Source of the DNA: Marinobacterium litorale DSM 23545
GTDB lineage: Bacteria; Pseudomonadota; Gammaproteobacteria; Pseudomonadales; Balneatricaceae
Direction: 5' to 3'
NCBI RefSeq assembly: GCF_000428985.1
Contig: NZ_AUAZ01000003.1
Location: forward strand, 1-53,313
Length of the DNA stretch: 53,313 nucleotides
Shown here one piece after another: positions 1 through 8,977 of the stretch (the stretch's first letter is position 1; the number at the start of each line of letters is the position of its first letter). The notes beneath the pieces were generated by a model. It searched no databases and was not told the origin of the DNA. It saw nothing but the letters and a program-made list of their open reading frames with translations. The translations under genes and the position numbers were made by a program.

Positions 1-309
1 ATAGCAAGCATCGATATTTCGACAGTATCGGGTGCTCAGAAGGCCATTGGCGCGATCGACAACGCACTGGATACCATCAACTCAACCCGAGGTGATCTCG
101 GTGCGGTGAACAACCGTCTGGACTTCACCATCAACAACCTGTCCAGCATCTCCGAGAACGTGTCTGCTGCACGGTCTCGAGTAGAGGATGCGGACTTTGC
201 GAAGGAATCTGCAGCGCTGTCCCGCTCTCAGGTTCTGCAGCAGGCCGGTACTGCAATGCTGGCCCAGGCTAATGCCGCACCGCAGCAGGTACTGTCACTG
301 CTGCAGTAA
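1..309 (+). CDS. fliC: Flagellin, C-terminal part only (5' end lies before the window)
   Basis: The first 309 bases are open in frame 1 and encode the last 102 residues of a flagellin, ending in LLQ and TAA. This is the C-terminal D1-D0 helical region that packs into the filament core: it has the [14 protein letters not shown] stretch and the [13 protein letters not shown] stretch typical of Pseudomonas-type FliC. Its last 70 or so residues differ at only about five positions from the end of the large flagellin encoded at 3622-6657, so the two could copolymerise. A terminator follows within 25 bases, so the gene looks monocistronic. Start, promoter and variable domain are outside the window. 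Confidence 0.95.
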   Translation: MASIDISTVSGAQKAIGAIDNALDTINSTRGDLGAVNNRLDFTINNLSSISENVSAARSRVEDADFAKESAALSRSQVLQQAGTAMLAQANAAPQQVLSLLQ

Positions 310-333
310 GATTCAGGCTGATACCCTGATAAC

Positions 334-360
334 AAGACCGCTCCCAGGGGGGGCGGTCTT
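334..360 (+). terminator. Intrinsic terminator of the flagellin gene
   Basis: AAGACCGC (334-341) pairs with GCGGTCTT (353-360), extended inside by a C-run facing a G-run. The stem lies 25 bases after the flagellin stop and before the flaG ribosome site. The T-run after it is short, so some read-through into flaG is possible. Confidence 0.75.
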
Positions 361-380
361 CCTGAATCCGAGGTAAGGTT

Positions 381-746
381 ATGAGTATCGAAACCTCTGG
401 TTTGCCTCCGCAAACCCCAATGCAAGGTTCATCTTCCCGCCAGTTGCCTGATGTGCAGGCTCAGGAAGTGGCTCAAGCGGCTCAAGCCAACGCTCAAAAA
501 AACGCTGAGCAGACGGAGCTTTCGGTAGAGAAACTGCAGGCTGCTGTCGAGAAAATGAACGAATTGATGCAGAACGGCCAACGTTCTCTTAATTTCTCTG
601 TCGATGACTCGACGGACCAGGTTGTGGTCAAGGTGCTGGATACCAGTACCGATGAAGTGGTTCGCCAAATACCCTCAGAGGAAACTTTGAAATTCGCCGA
701 GTACCTGGAAGGGATGGTCGGCCTGATCTTTGACCAGCAGGCCTGA
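381..746 (+). CDS. flaG: FlaG family flagellar protein
   Basis: 121 residues. The first 60 or so are Gln/Ala-rich and probably flexible. The second half (NFSVDD, then VKVLD, VVRQIPSEE and a final EYLEGMVGLIFDQQA) is the conserved FlaG domain. FlaG is a small protein of polar-flagellated bacteria encoded beside flagellin and fliD. It affects filament length and appearance; its exact biochemistry is not settled. The ATG at 381 is preceded by GAGGTAAGG. It lies between the flagellin terminator and fliD, as in Pseudomonas and Vibrio. Confidence 0.93.
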   Translation: MSIETSGLPPQTPMQGSSSRQLPDVQAQEVAQAAQANAQKNAEQTELSVEKLQAAVEKMNELMQNGQRSLNFSVDDSTDQVVVKVLDTSTDEVVRQIPSEETLKFAEYLEGMVGLIFDQQA

Positions 747-757
747 CGGCCGCGGGT

Positions 758-799
758 CGGTTTCTGCTAGACTTAGGCGTATAGATTCAGTAGAAACCG
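758..799 (+). other. Imperfect inverted repeat between flaG and fliD
   Basis: CGGTTTCT (758-765) is repeated inverted as AGAAACCG (792-799), with 26 bases between. A weak GG-N10-GC spacing (754-767) falls in its left arm and could be a poor sigma-54 site for fliD. No T-run follows, so it does not look like a terminator. Role unknown. Confidence 0.3.
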
Positions 800-849
800 G
801 TCCCTGACCCCATTCTCAAACAGGGCGGCATTATCGTGAGGCCAAGCCC

Positions 850-2886
850 ATGTCCAATATAATCTCTTCACTTGGTGGTGGTTCCGGCGTCGACACTACC
901 AGCTTGGTTTCCAGCCTGGTTGAGGCTGAGCGTGCACCCCAGGAAAGCCGTCTGGATCGTCGGCAGGACAAGCTGGAAGCCCAGATCTCCGCCTACGGTA
1001 CCCTTAAAAGCGCACTTTCAGAGTTTCAAGGGGTGCTCTCGCCCCTGGCAAATGCAGATACCTTTAATGCGCGTTCTGTGGCTTTCCCGGAAACGGATAT
1101 TATTACCCCCAACTCCTTGGATGCGGGCGCACAGACTGGCAGCTATCAGATAGAAGTATTGGATGTGGCCAGTGCGCAAACCTTGGTGATGGGCAGTAAC
1201 AGTGACCAAAAGGCCGCGCTTGGGGCTAGTGGCGAGCTGAATATCCAGTTCGGTGCCTGGACCTACACCGGTAGTGATCCCACAGGCTTTGCCGTCAATG
1301 ACGGTAAAGCTGCATTGAATATTACCATCGAGGCATCGGATTCACTCAAGACGATTGCTGACAAGATCAATGATACTGACTCTGGCATCCAGGCCAGCGT
1401 TATGAAGGTGGATGATCAGTATCAGTTGATGCTGACTGCCCCCTCGGGCGAGGACAACGCACTTCAGATTACCGGTAATGACCCTTCTCTGTCAGGCTTT
1501 GAGTTTAATAGCGGCAGCTTTGCCTCTGTTACCGAAACCCAGCAGGCCAGTGATGCGCGTCTTAAGGTCAATGGTCTTGAGGTACGCCGCCAAACCAATG
1601 AAATCGACGATGTGATCACCGGTTTCAACTTTACGCTCAATAAAGCAGCGGAAGGCGAGAAGCTGAACTTCTCGGTGGATGCTGATACCGCAGTCGCGGA
1701 GCAGGCCATTCGTGATTTTGTCGAGGCATATAACAGCCTTTACGAAACCACCAAAAACCTGACCGGTTACTCCAAGGATGAGAACAACAATACCGTTCGG
1801 GGCGATTTGGCAACGGATGGCACCGCCAAGGCGCTTATTCGTCAGCTCCGTAATATGGTTGGTACACAGGTGCCGGGCGTAGAATCCGGTTTTACCGCAT
1901 TGACCAATGTGGGCATACGCACCGAATTGGATGGCACACTCTCCATTGAAGAGGATGAGTTCAGTGCGGCGATCAGCCAAAACTTTGAAGAGGTTGCCAA
2001 TCTCTTTGCTCAAAATACCAGCAGCGGCAACAACTACGTTGATGTAGGTACAGGAACACGTATTACCGGGACTAAAGCCGGTAACTACAACGTAGAGATT
2101 ACTCAAGACCCATCGAAAGGTTTTGTAACGGGTAATGCCATTGTAGGCACTCTGTTTGATACACCGCTGGATACCAGCGCTGGTGACTACAGTTTTCAAA
2201 TCAGTGTAAACGGGACGAAGTCCGACACCATTACGCTGAGCGGTACCTACAACTCTGCGGATGAGGTGCGCGCAGAGCTTCAGTCGCTGATCAATGGTGA
2301 TGCTAAGTTAAAAGCGGTGAACTCTGCCGTGGATGTAAGTTACGATAGCGATACAGGTACATTCAGCTTCATCTCCCGCGAATATGGTAGTTCATCGAAA
2401 GTGAGCTTCTCAAACGTGGGTGCGGATATGGCCAATCTAGGCGTAACCGATGCATTGAGCGGCACTGTCGGTAAGGATGTGGTCGGTACCATTAATGGCC
2501 AGGCCGGTTTTGGGGCGGGTGAAGTATTGCTGCCGGATCTGGAAAGCGACGCCTACGGGCTTAACCTCTCAATAAGACCCGGTGCGGCTGCTGAAGGTGC
2601 TTTTCAGATCAATTTCTCGCGCGGTATGGGTGGTGAGCTTACCCGGCTGATTGATCGGTTCCTGGCCAGCGATGGTGTTATCGCCAGCCGGGAAGATAAT
2701 ATCGACAATCAACTTGACGGTATTCAGGATGACCGGGAAGAATTGGATCGTAAAATTGCGATTTATGAAGAGCGTCTTACCGCTCAGTTCCTCGCGATGG
2801 AGCAGGTGGTTTCCAGTCTGAATGCAACCGGTGATTCACTGGACGGTATTCTTGATCGTTTACCCTGGACAGCCCAAAACGGCTAA
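850..2886 (+). CDS. fliD: Flagellar filament cap protein FliD
   Basis: 678 residues. FliD forms the pentameric cap at the filament tip, folds incoming flagellin and in some bacteria acts as an adhesin. The N-terminus (MSNIISSLGGGSGVDTTSLV) and the C-terminal coiled-coil segment, about residues 605-660 (IDNQLDGIQDDREELDRKI, then a helix ending near FLAMEQVVSSLN), are typical FliD_N and FliD_C. The centre contains at least one flagellin-hook IN type repeat (around residues 405-520). The protein is some 200 residues longer than Pseudomonas FliD, with the extra length in the exposed middle. The start is supported by GTGAGG about ten bases upstream. fliS follows 54 bases downstream. Confidence 0.95.
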   Translation: MSNIISSLGGGSGVDTTSLVSSLVEAERAPQESRLDRRQDKLEAQISAYGTLKSALSEFQGVLSPLANADTFNARSVAFPETDIITPNSLDAGAQTGSYQIEVLDVASAQTLVMGSNSDQKAALGASGELNIQFGAWTYTGSDPTGFAVNDGKAALNITIEASDSLKTIADKINDTDSGIQASVMKVDDQYQLMLTAPSGEDNALQITGNDPSLSGFEFNSGSFASVTETQQASDARLKVNGLEVRRQTNEIDDVITGFNFTLNKAAEGEKLNFSVDADTAVAEQAIRDFVEAYNSLYETTKNLTGYSKDENNNTVRGDLATDGTAKALIRQLRNMVGTQVPGVESGFTALTNVGIRTELDGTLSIEEDEFSAAISQNFEEVANLFAQNTSSGNNYVDVGTGTRITGTKAGNYNVEITQDPSKGFVTGNAIVGTLFDTPLDTSAGDYSFQISVNGTKSDTITLSGTYNSADEVRAELQSLINGDAKLKAVNSAVDVSYDSDTGTFSFISREYGSSSKVSFSNVGADMANLGVTDALSGTVGKDVVGTINGQAGFGAGEVLLPDLESDAYGLNLSIRPGAAAEGAFQINFSRGMGGELTRLIDRFLASDGVIASREDNIDNQLDGIQDDREELDRKIAIYEERLTAQFLAMEQVVSSLNATGDSLDGILDRLPWTAQNG

Positions 2887-2906
2887 TGAATACTCACTAA
2901 CCCTCT

Positions 2907-2923
2907 CGCGGAGTCGGTCCGCG
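2907..2923 (+). other. Small hairpin between fliD and fliS
   Basis: CGCGGA (2907-2912) pairs perfectly with TCCGCG (2918-2923) around a five-base loop. No T-run follows, so it is not a normal terminator. It could act in mRNA processing or in setting the fliS level relative to fliD. Confidence 0.4.
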
Positions 2924-2940
2924 TAATTGGTGGAATAGAT

Positions 2941-3348
2941 ATGAATATTAACGCGCTCAAGCAGTACAAAAATGTGGATTTGAATGTAGCAGTGGAGAAT
3001 GCAACGCCCCACGAGCTGGTTTCAATGATGTTCAAGGGCGCGCTGGAGGCGTTGGCCAAGGCTAAGGGTGCGATTGAGCGCAACGACATCCAGTTACGTA
3101 CACAGCAGATCAACAAAACCACCGAGATTATTGTTAACCTCAAGGGTACATTGAACTTTGAGCAGGGTGGTGAGATTGCTGAAAACCTGGATGCGCTCTA
3201 CGACTATATGATCCGTACGCTGATGCAGGCGAACCGTGAAAACAGTGGAGAGAAAGTGGCTGAGGTTGCCGAGCTGGCGTCGGAAATCTTCCAGGGGTGG
3301 GCGGGTATCCCGCCGGAAGAGCATCACAAGTCTTCGTTTGTAGAATAA
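2941..3348 (+). CDS. fliS: Flagellin export chaperone FliS
   Basis: 135 residues. FliS binds the C-terminal disordered segment of flagellin in the cytoplasm, stops early polymerisation and delivers it to FlhA. The sequence has the FliS hallmarks: an N-terminal ALKQYKNVDLN segment, then ATPHELVSMMFKGALEAL, the middle helix with LNFEQGGEIAENLDALYDYM, and a final helix ending in WAGIPPE. ATG at 2941 follows a weak ribosome site (TGGTGGAATAGAT). It is the last gene of the flaG-fliD-fliS group. No fliT-like gene follows; the strand then switches to the protease-bearing flagellin. Confidence 0.95.
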   Translation: MNINALKQYKNVDLNVAVENATPHELVSMMFKGALEALAKAKGAIERNDIQLRTQQINKTTEIIVNLKGTLNFEQGGEIAENLDALYDYMIRTLMQANRENSGEKVAEVAELASEIFQGWAGIPPEEHHKSSFVE

Positions 3349-3368
3349 TTAAACGCTTTCAGGTATTT

Positions 3369-3494
3369 CCCGGCATCTGCCTTCGGCTCCTGCCGGGCTA
3401 CCTATTCCCGCCATATGATCAACACCCCGTAGCCCGGCACCCCACCGCAGTATCACCATTCCATAGCCTGGCAGCAGCGAAGCGAATCCCGGGA
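3369..3494. repeat. REP-like palindromic intergenic repeats
   Basis: The gap between fliS and the convergent flagellin (3349-3621) has no gene. It holds CCCGGCA (3369-3375) facing TGCCGGG (3391-3397), and TGCCGGGCTAC (3391-3401) repeated inverted at 3429-3439. At 3464-3494 is a segment beginning TAGCCTGGCAGCAGCGAAGCG, the kind of sequence common in REP elements of Gammaproteobacteria. A 20-base block at 3384-3403 recurs with one mismatch at 15970-15989. These look like dispersed repeats that also form hairpins at the end of convergent units. Confidence 0.6.
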
Positions 3495-3562
3495 CTTATT
3501 CGCCTGCGATTCCCTCCACTTCACGCTTAAGCTCGCAACCCTTTAGCCAAGGCTATAAAAAT

Positions 3563-3591
3563 AAGGCGGGATCTTCGTGAAATCCCGCCTT
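3563..3591 (-). terminator. Intrinsic terminator of the protease-bearing flagellin gene
   Basis: A perfect 10-base stem, AAGGCGGGAT (3563-3572) against ATCCCGCCTT (3582-3591). Read on the - strand it is followed by ATTTTTATA, so it terminates transcription from the gene ending at 3622. It lies 30 bases past the stop. Confidence 0.85.
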
Positions 3592-3621
3592 CTATTCAGG
3601 AAGTGAAAAGCTGGTAATCCG

Positions 3622-6600
3622 TTAACGAAGCAGTGACAGTACTTGCTGTGGCATGGCATTGGCCTGCGCCAGCATGGCGGTTCCGGCCTGTTGTAACACC
3701 TGAGCCCGTGACAGCGTCGCAGACTCTTTTGCAAAATCCGCATCCTCAACGCGAGAGCGCGCCGCGGAGATGTTCTCGGAAATGCTGGAGAGGTTGTTGA
3801 TAGTAAAATCAAGGCGGTTGTTTACCGCACCGAGCTGAGAGCGGAACTGATCGATCTGCTCCATGGCGTTATCCACCGAGCTTATCGCTTTTTGGGCACC
3901 TGCGACTGTACTGATATCCAGCCCACTCAAGGTGCTTCCACTGATCCCGCCTTGGGCGCTGTTGACTTCCAGCCAGCCGGTTGTGCCGACCGGTGTATTC
4001 CCCAGCTCCAGAGAGATGGCTGAACCATCAAGGCTGCGTAGAGAAATTCCGGCTTTGGCACTGGTCCCGTCCTGGACATCGGTTGCTTCGCCGTTAGCCG
4101 CTTCTGTCGCCGAAGAGATAAACTTGGCGCCGCCACCGCTGGGGTGTCCAAAAGCCAGCGCGGCGGTAGGCCCTAAATCGGGTACGTCCGAAAAGGTAAT
4201 AGGCGCATTTCCTTCCAGAATAATATCGTTTCCGTGGATGCGAGCGCTTATTCCTGTATCTCCGGTAAAGCTGTTAAACGTCTCTGCCAGTTCCTGAATG
4301 CTGGCATCATTACCAATCCCGGTCATCACAACACCGTTGAGTGCAAAATCCCCCCAGCTGTTGTTGGACCAGGTATCGTAATCAAATCCGCCCAGCTTGA
4401 GTGTGCCGGATGAGTAGAGGCTGGCGACCACGCCGGTTTCATCGGAGATGGCGTTGATAGCATCTATTTTACCGTAGAAGGTGTCGGTATCCGTTACATC
4501 CACTTCGACCCCGTTGATTTCTATTTGGCCCTTCTCCCAGGCCGTGTTGGGCTCGGTAAGACCCACACCGTTGATGACACCGGGGTCCGGGCTTTCACGA
4601 AAACCCAGAAAGGCAAGATCAGCCAGGGTGCCGGTTAAACCACGCTCAACGGTAATGGTTTCTCCTCTGTCTGAGGAGAGCACCAGTTGTGCGCTGGCAC
4701 TGATGGTGCCCGTGCTATACCCATCGGGTAGCTGAAGATCGAAATTAATGGGTCCGCCCGTGGCTGTGTTAGGCAGTACCGAGGTGGCGGTGAGTATAGA
4801 GCCCCCGACGTAGTCGGCACCTGCGATACTACCGGTATCGGTGTCGCCGCTTTGCAGGTTCATGGAGACTGTCCCAAGGCCTGAATAGGTGGCGCTTCCG
4901 GTCACGGCTTCAGTCAGATAGTCTTCAACGTTTGCGTAGTAGAATGTTTCAAATGCGGTCAGGCCTGTACCGGTTCCCCAGTTTACTCCGGAGTTAACCA
5001 ATGCTGCGTCGAGGTTGAAACCCACTTCTAAATCATCAAAAATGTCGCTAATGCTTTGACCTCCGGCGCTGGCTAATCCATCCTCCATCATTTTCAAGGC
5101 AACATAGCCTGCCGAATAACCGAGGCTATCAGAGGGTGAGCCGCTCGTCATTTTCAGAACGCCGGGGTCTGCAAAGGCAGCAATGCCGTCGGCTAGCGTC
5201 CCTGCAGGAGGAATATTCGCGGAGATATCTCCCAGTACACGGCTGTCTGCACCGTGTAAGAGTTCTGAAACGCCCTCAGTAAAGAAGCCGGGCAGGGCGG
5301 TGTTGACGAGTGCAGGAATCTTCGCTGCCATTACAGCGTGTACCATTTCATGAGCTATGATGCGGTCATTGTAATAAGGGTCAGAGCCTTCCAGGCTCAC
5401 GAAGTCCGCCATATCAACAACCAGCTTTAAATCACCTGAGCCGCTCCAAACGGCTGCTATCCGACCGCTGGCTCCATCTGAACGAAGATCGTCTAGGTTT
5501 CCCACGAAATCTGAAAGGTCGCCAGTCAGCGTCCCGTCAGTTTCCGCGAATATTAGATCTATCGGCGTGTCGTTTCCCGCAGTTAGCCCAAAGTAATCGG
5601 TGATCAGCGTCTCTGCTTCTCTGATCCAGTCCTGGGACAGGCGATCAATAATATTTTGATGGATCGAGCTACCTGCGCCGGTGCCGGCGGTAATACCGGT
5701 TGCGCCGGAACTATCGGTAACGGATAGGGTCGCTAAGCCTGTGCCTGAGAGCATCAAGCGGCCATCGTCAGTGATATCGGCCGCCAGGTTGCCCCCGGAT
5801 TTCTCTACGATGGCATCGGCGAGTTCTTGCAGAGAGTTTGTGTTGTTGACACTGATAGATACCTGCTCGCCGGTTGCGAAGCGGTAGGTGATATCCACGC
5901 TATCGCCGCCACTTAATATGCCGCTGCCTCCGGCGCTAGCTTCCAGCTCAACATAGGCCTCGGCGGTAACCCCGGATATGGAGTTGGTGATTTTATCGAT
6001 AAGCGTTTGGACGCTGTCGCCACTGGCTATGCGTTCAATACTCTGTCCGTTGATCTTGAGGTCACTGGGCAGTATGGAGTTTGCGATCTCGCCATTACTA
6101 TTCAGGGTGATCGCGCTGCTTACCAGATCTCCGCTTAAGCCCCTCAGGCCAAGTTCGCTGGAGTGGGTGGATTGCAGTTCCAGTCCTATTAGCTCGTTTG
6201 CCGACGCGCCCACCTGCAGGTCAAGTTTGTCTGTTTCACCGCTGAGTAGTTTCAGGCCGTTAAAGGTGGTGGTTTCGGAGATTCGGTCTAACTCTTTCAC
6301 CAGTTGCTGTACTTCGGCATTGAGGGTGGAGCGGTTGCCGTCGGAATAAGTGCCGTTGGCGGATTGGATAGAGAGCTCACGGATGCGTTGAAGAATATTG
6401 GTGGACTCGACCAGCGCCCCTTCCGCTGTTTGAATCAGGGAGATACCATCATTGGCATTGCGAACCGCTTGATTGAGGCCCCGGACTTGAGACGTCATCC
6501 GGTTAGCGATCGCGAGCCCCGCCGCATCATCCGCAGCATTGTTTATGCGTCGGCCAGAGGTCAGACGCTCCATAGCGGTATTTAACGACTCAGCATTACT

Positions 6601-6657
6601 GGCCAACTGACGTTGGGCGTTCAGCGAGCTGATATTACTGTTAATGATAAGCGCCAT
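3622..6657 (-). CDS. Flagellin with inserted zinc-metallopeptidase domain (flagellinolysin type)
   Basis: 1011 residues. The start is the ATG at 6657 ([16 protein letters not shown]); an in-frame ATG five codons upstream would spoil the conserved flagellin N-terminus. Residues 1-170 are D0-D1. Residues about 205-330 contain flagellin-hook IN type repeats. Residues about 345-575 form a gluzincin-like protease: H436-E-M-V-H440 with a probable third zinc ligand E461 in [12 protein letters not shown]. Residues about 580-900 are further variable domains with IN repeats, and about 910-1011 are D1-D0, nearly identical to the flagellin ending at 309. Known family: flagellinolysins, flagellins that build a filament with proteolytic surface. 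Export and co-assembly with the plain flagellin are inferred. It has its own sigma-28 promoter and terminator and is convergent with fliS. All catalytic residues appear intact. Confidence 0.92.
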   Translation of the reverse strand: MALIINSNISSLNAQRQLASNAESLNTAMERLTSGRRINNAADDAAGLAIANRMTSQVRGLNQAVRNANDGISLIQTAEGALVESTNILQRIRELSIQSANGTYSDGNRSTLNAEVQQLVKELDRISETTTFNGLKLLSGETDKLDLQVGASANELIGLELQSTHSSELGLRGLSGDLVSSAITLNSNGEIANSILPSDLKINGQSIERIASGDSVQTLIDKITNSISGVTAEAYVELEASAGGSGILSGGDSVDITYRFATGEQVSISVNNTNSLQELADAIVEKSGGNLAADITDDGRLMLSGTGLATLSVTDSSGATGITAGTGAGSSIHQNIIDRLSQDWIREAETLITDYFGLTAGNDTPIDLIFAETDGTLTGDLSDFVGNLDDLRSDGASGRIAAVWSGSGDLKLVVDMADFVSLEGSDPYYNDRIIAHEMVHAVMAAKIPALVNTALPGFFTEGVSELLHGADSRVLGDISANIPPAGTLADGIAAFADPGVLKMTSGSPSDSLGYSAGYVALKMMEDGLASAGGQSISDIFDDLEVGFNLDAALVNSGVNWGTGTGLTAFETFYYANVEDYLTEAVTGSATYSGLGTVSMNLQSGDTDTGSIAGADYVGGSILTATSVLPNTATGGPINFDLQLPDGYSTGTISASAQLVLSSDRGETITVERGLTGTLADLAFLGFRESPDPGVINGVGLTEPNTAWEKGQIEINGVEVDVTDTDTFYGKIDAINAISDETGVVASLYSSGTLKLGGFDYDTWSNNSWGDFALNGVVMTGIGNDASIQELAETFNSFTGDTGISARIHGNDIILEGNAPITFSDVPDLGPTAALAFGHPSGGGAKFISSATEAANGEATDVQDGTSAKAGISLRSLDGSAISLELGNTPVGTTGWLEVNSAQGGISGSTLSGLDISTVAGAQKAISSVDNAMEQIDQFRSQLGAVNNRLDFTINNLSSISENISAARSRVEDADFAKESATLSRAQVLQQAGTAMLAQANAMPQQVLSLLR

Positions 6658-6729
6658 GTGTGGCCCATCCATCTGTCCGAGCCCGTTTGAGCGGGCTGCT
6701 AACGACTGCGAATAAATTCCTACTTTTTG

Positions 6730-6756
6730 ATATCGGCCGGATGTGAGAGCTCTTGA
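6730..6756 (-). promoter_or_regulatory. Sigma-28 (FliA) promoter of the protease-bearing flagellin
   Basis: On the - strand TCAAG (6756-6752), exactly 14 bases, then GCCGATAT (6737-6730). This fits the flagellar sigma factor consensus TMAAG(TTT)-N11-GCCGATAA with correct spacing. The transcript would have a leader of about 65 bases before the ATG at 6657. FliA is encoded at 45138-45848. Confidence 0.85.
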
Positions 6757-6762
6757 GGTTTT

Positions 6763-6790
6763 TTGGTTTTTGTTTGGAGATAACTACGAT
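6763..6790 (+). promoter_or_regulatory. Possible sigma-70 promoter of rlhA
   Basis: TTGGTT (6763-6768), 16 bases, TACGAT (6785-6790), in the divergent region between the flagellin promoter and rlhA. The match is modest. The remaining bases up to 6910 show no gene. Confidence 0.3.
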
Positions 6791-6910
6791 CCTGCATATG
6801 GTTCATCGAGCACCCGGTTAGGGTTTCTCCACAAGAGCGGTTAGAATTCCCGCATCCTGTTACCCAAACGAAGATGTAACCGGCCGTTATGGCGGTTGCC
6901 GGTGAACCCC

Positions 6911-8905
6911 ATGCTCAAGAAAAACCAGCTCGAACTCCTAAGCCCCGCCCGTGATGCCGGTATCGCCAGAGAAGCAATCCTTCACGGTGCCGATGCTGTG
7001 TACATTGGGGGCCCTGGCTTTGGCGCCCGCCACAATGCGGCTAACTCCGTTGAGGATATTGCCGCTTTGGTGGGGTTTGCTCATCAATATCACGCCAAGG
7101 TGTTTGTTACGCTCAATACCATTCTCCACGATGACGAGCTGGAGCCTGCGCGGGCGCTGATTCACCAGTTATACAACATCGGCGTGGATGCCTTGATTGT
7201 GCAGGATATGGGCATCATGGAGATGGATATCCCGCCGATTGAGATCCACGCCAGTACCCAGTGTGATATTCGCCGGCAGGAGAAGGCGGAGTTTCTGTCA
7301 CAGGCCGGTTTCTCGCAGATCGTGTTGGCTCGCGAGCTGAATTTGCAGCAGATTCGGGAGATCAGCAACAGCGTTGATGCCGCTGTCGAGTTTTTTATTC
7401 ATGGCGCCCTCTGTGTGGCGTTTTCGGGGCAGTGTAATATTTCCCATGCCCAGACCGGCCGCAGCGCCAATCGGGGTGATTGTTCCCAGGCGTGTCGTTT
7501 GCCCTATACCCTGAAAGACGACAAAGGGCAGGTGGTGGCCTATGACAAGCACCTGCTTTCGATGAAGGACAACAACCAGACCGATAATCTGCGTGCACTG
7601 GTCGATGCCGGTGTGCGGTCGTTTAAAATCGAAGGACGTTACAAGGACGTCGCGTACGTTAAAAACATCACGGCGCATTACCGCAAACTGCTGGACGAGA
7701 TTCTGGCGGAACGTACCGATCTTGAAAGAGCATCCAGCGGTGTGACTGAACACTTTTTTCAGCCGGACCCGGATCAGACCTTCCATCGCGGCAGTACCGA
7801 TTATTTCGTGTCAGACCGCAAAATCGATATCGGTGCCTTCGACTCTCCCAAGTTCGTGGGGTTGCCTGTCGGTGAGCTGATCGGTGTGGGTAAAAAAGAC
7901 CTTACGGTTCAGACCACCACAGAGCTTAACAACGGCGACGGCCTCAATGTGCTGGTGAAACGCGAGGTTGTCGGTTTTCGGGTTAACAATGTTTACCCGC
8001 TGTGTGATTTTCCCTCCGGTGAAGATGACGGTGTGCATTACTGGCAGTACCGCGTTGTGCCCAATGAGATGCCGGCAGAGCTGGCTAAGGTTCGCCCGCC
8101 GCTTAAGCTTAATCGCAACCTGGACCATGACTGGCAGCAGGCACTCACCAAGACCTCGGCAGAGCGCAAGGTACTGGTAAACTGGCAGCTGGAGTGCAGC
8201 GCAGAAAGCCTCAGTGCATCGGTCGTCAGTGAGGAAGGTATAGAGATTTCTGCCGAGCTGGAAGGTCCGTTCGATGCAGCAAAAAACGTCGAAAAAGCGC
8301 AGCAGCAACTGCGCGACAGCTTTGCCAAGTTGGGCAATACCATCTATCACGTGGAAAATTTCAGCATGACTGGAGACGCTCGGTTTATTCCGGGCTCACA
8401 ACTCAAAGCCCTGCGCAGGGAGATGATCGAACAGCTGTCAGAGGCTCGACTAAAAGCACACCCGAGAGGGATGCGTAAAGCGGTCAGTGATCCCGCCCCT
8501 GTGTATCCCGATACTCAGCTGTCGTTCCTCGATAACGTCTATAACGAAAAGGCGCGCGCCTTTTACAAACGCTTTGGTGTGCAGCTGATTGAAGCGGCAT
8601 TTGAGGCCCATCAGGAAACCGGAGATGTACCGGTGATGATCACCAAGCACTGCCTGCGTTTTTCGTTCAACCTGTGTCCCAAGCAGGCTAAGGGTGTGAC
8701 GGGTGTGAGAACCAAGGTCAGTGATATGCAGCTGGTCCATGGCGATGAAGTCCTGACGCTGAAGTTCGATTGCAAACCCTGTGAAATGCACGTGGTCGGT
8801 AAGATTAAACCGCATATTTTCAATAGCGTATTGCCCGGCAGTAATGCCGGTGGAGGCGCTCATAGCTTTGATCCTGCCAGTTTGATTGCTGTTAGCCGCG
8901 ATTGA
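6911..8905 (+). CDS. rlhA: 23S rRNA 5-hydroxycytidine C2501 synthase (peptidase U32 family)
   Basis: 664 residues, close to E. coli RlhA (YdcP). It is a U32-family protein that hydroxylates C2501 of 23S rRNA; despite the family name it is not expected to be a protease. The sequence follows RlhA from end to end: LELLSPARDAGIAREAILHG at the start, the cysteine-containing segment FFIHGALCVAFSGQCNISHA, GDCSQACRLPY, then DAGVRSFKIEGRYKD and a C-terminal region with CLRFSFNLCPKQAKG and KFDCKPCEMHVVGKIK. ATG at 6911 is chosen because GGTGA lies five bases before it; an in-frame TTG at 6896 lacks a ribosome site. It is a housekeeping gene between flagellin and fleQ, with no evident functional tie to motility. 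Confidence 0.9.
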   Translation: MLKKNQLELLSPARDAGIAREAILHGADAVYIGGPGFGARHNAANSVEDIAALVGFAHQYHAKVFVTLNTILHDDELEPARALIHQLYNIGVDALIVQDMGIMEMDIPPIEIHASTQCDIRRQEKAEFLSQAGFSQIVLARELNLQQIREISNSVDAAVEFFIHGALCVAFSGQCNISHAQTGRSANRGDCSQACRLPYTLKDDKGQVVAYDKHLLSMKDNNQTDNLRALVDAGVRSFKIEGRYKDVAYVKNITAHYRKLLDEILAERTDLERASSGVTEHFFQPDPDQTFHRGSTDYFVSDRKIDIGAFDSPKFVGLPVGELIGVGKKDLTVQTTTELNNGDGLNVLVKREVVGFRVNNVYPLCDFPSGEDDGVHYWQYRVVPNEMPAELAKVRPPLKLNRNLDHDWQQALTKTSAERKVLVNWQLECSAESLSASVVSEEGIEISAELEGPFDAAKNVEKAQQQLRDSFAKLGNTIYHVENFSMTGDARFIPGSQLKALRREMIEQLSEARLKAHPRGMRKAVSDPAPVYPDTQLSFLDNVYNEKARAFYKRFGVQLIEAAFEAHQETGDVPVMITKHCLRFSFNLCPKQAKGVTGVRTKVSDMQLVHGDEVLTLKFDCKPCEMHVVGKIKPHIFNSVLPGSNAGGGAHSFDPASLIAVSRD

Positions 8906-8918
8906 GCCTGTCAATTCC

Positions 8919-8946
8919 TTGACATTCGTCTGAGGTTGAGTACCTT
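8919..8946 (+). promoter_or_regulatory. Probable sigma-70 promoter of fleQ, with small palindrome
   Basis: TTGACA (8919-8924), 16 bases, TACCTT (8941-8946). GTCAG-AATA-CTGAC (8947-8960) overlaps the expected transcription start and could be an operator. In Pseudomonas fleQ is transcribed by sigma-70, which fits. Confidence 0.45.
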
Positions 8947-8977
8947 GTCAGAATACTGACGCAACCCGGATTAACCG

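Noticed and set aside
754-767. Sigma-54 promoter for fliD
   Set aside because: Only the GG-N10-GC spacing is met; flanking consensus bases are absent. Listed only as part of the inverted repeat.
3297-3530. Small + strand reading frame after fliS
   Set aside because: It begins in fliS in another frame and runs through the REP-like repeats; no ribosome site and no protein-like features.
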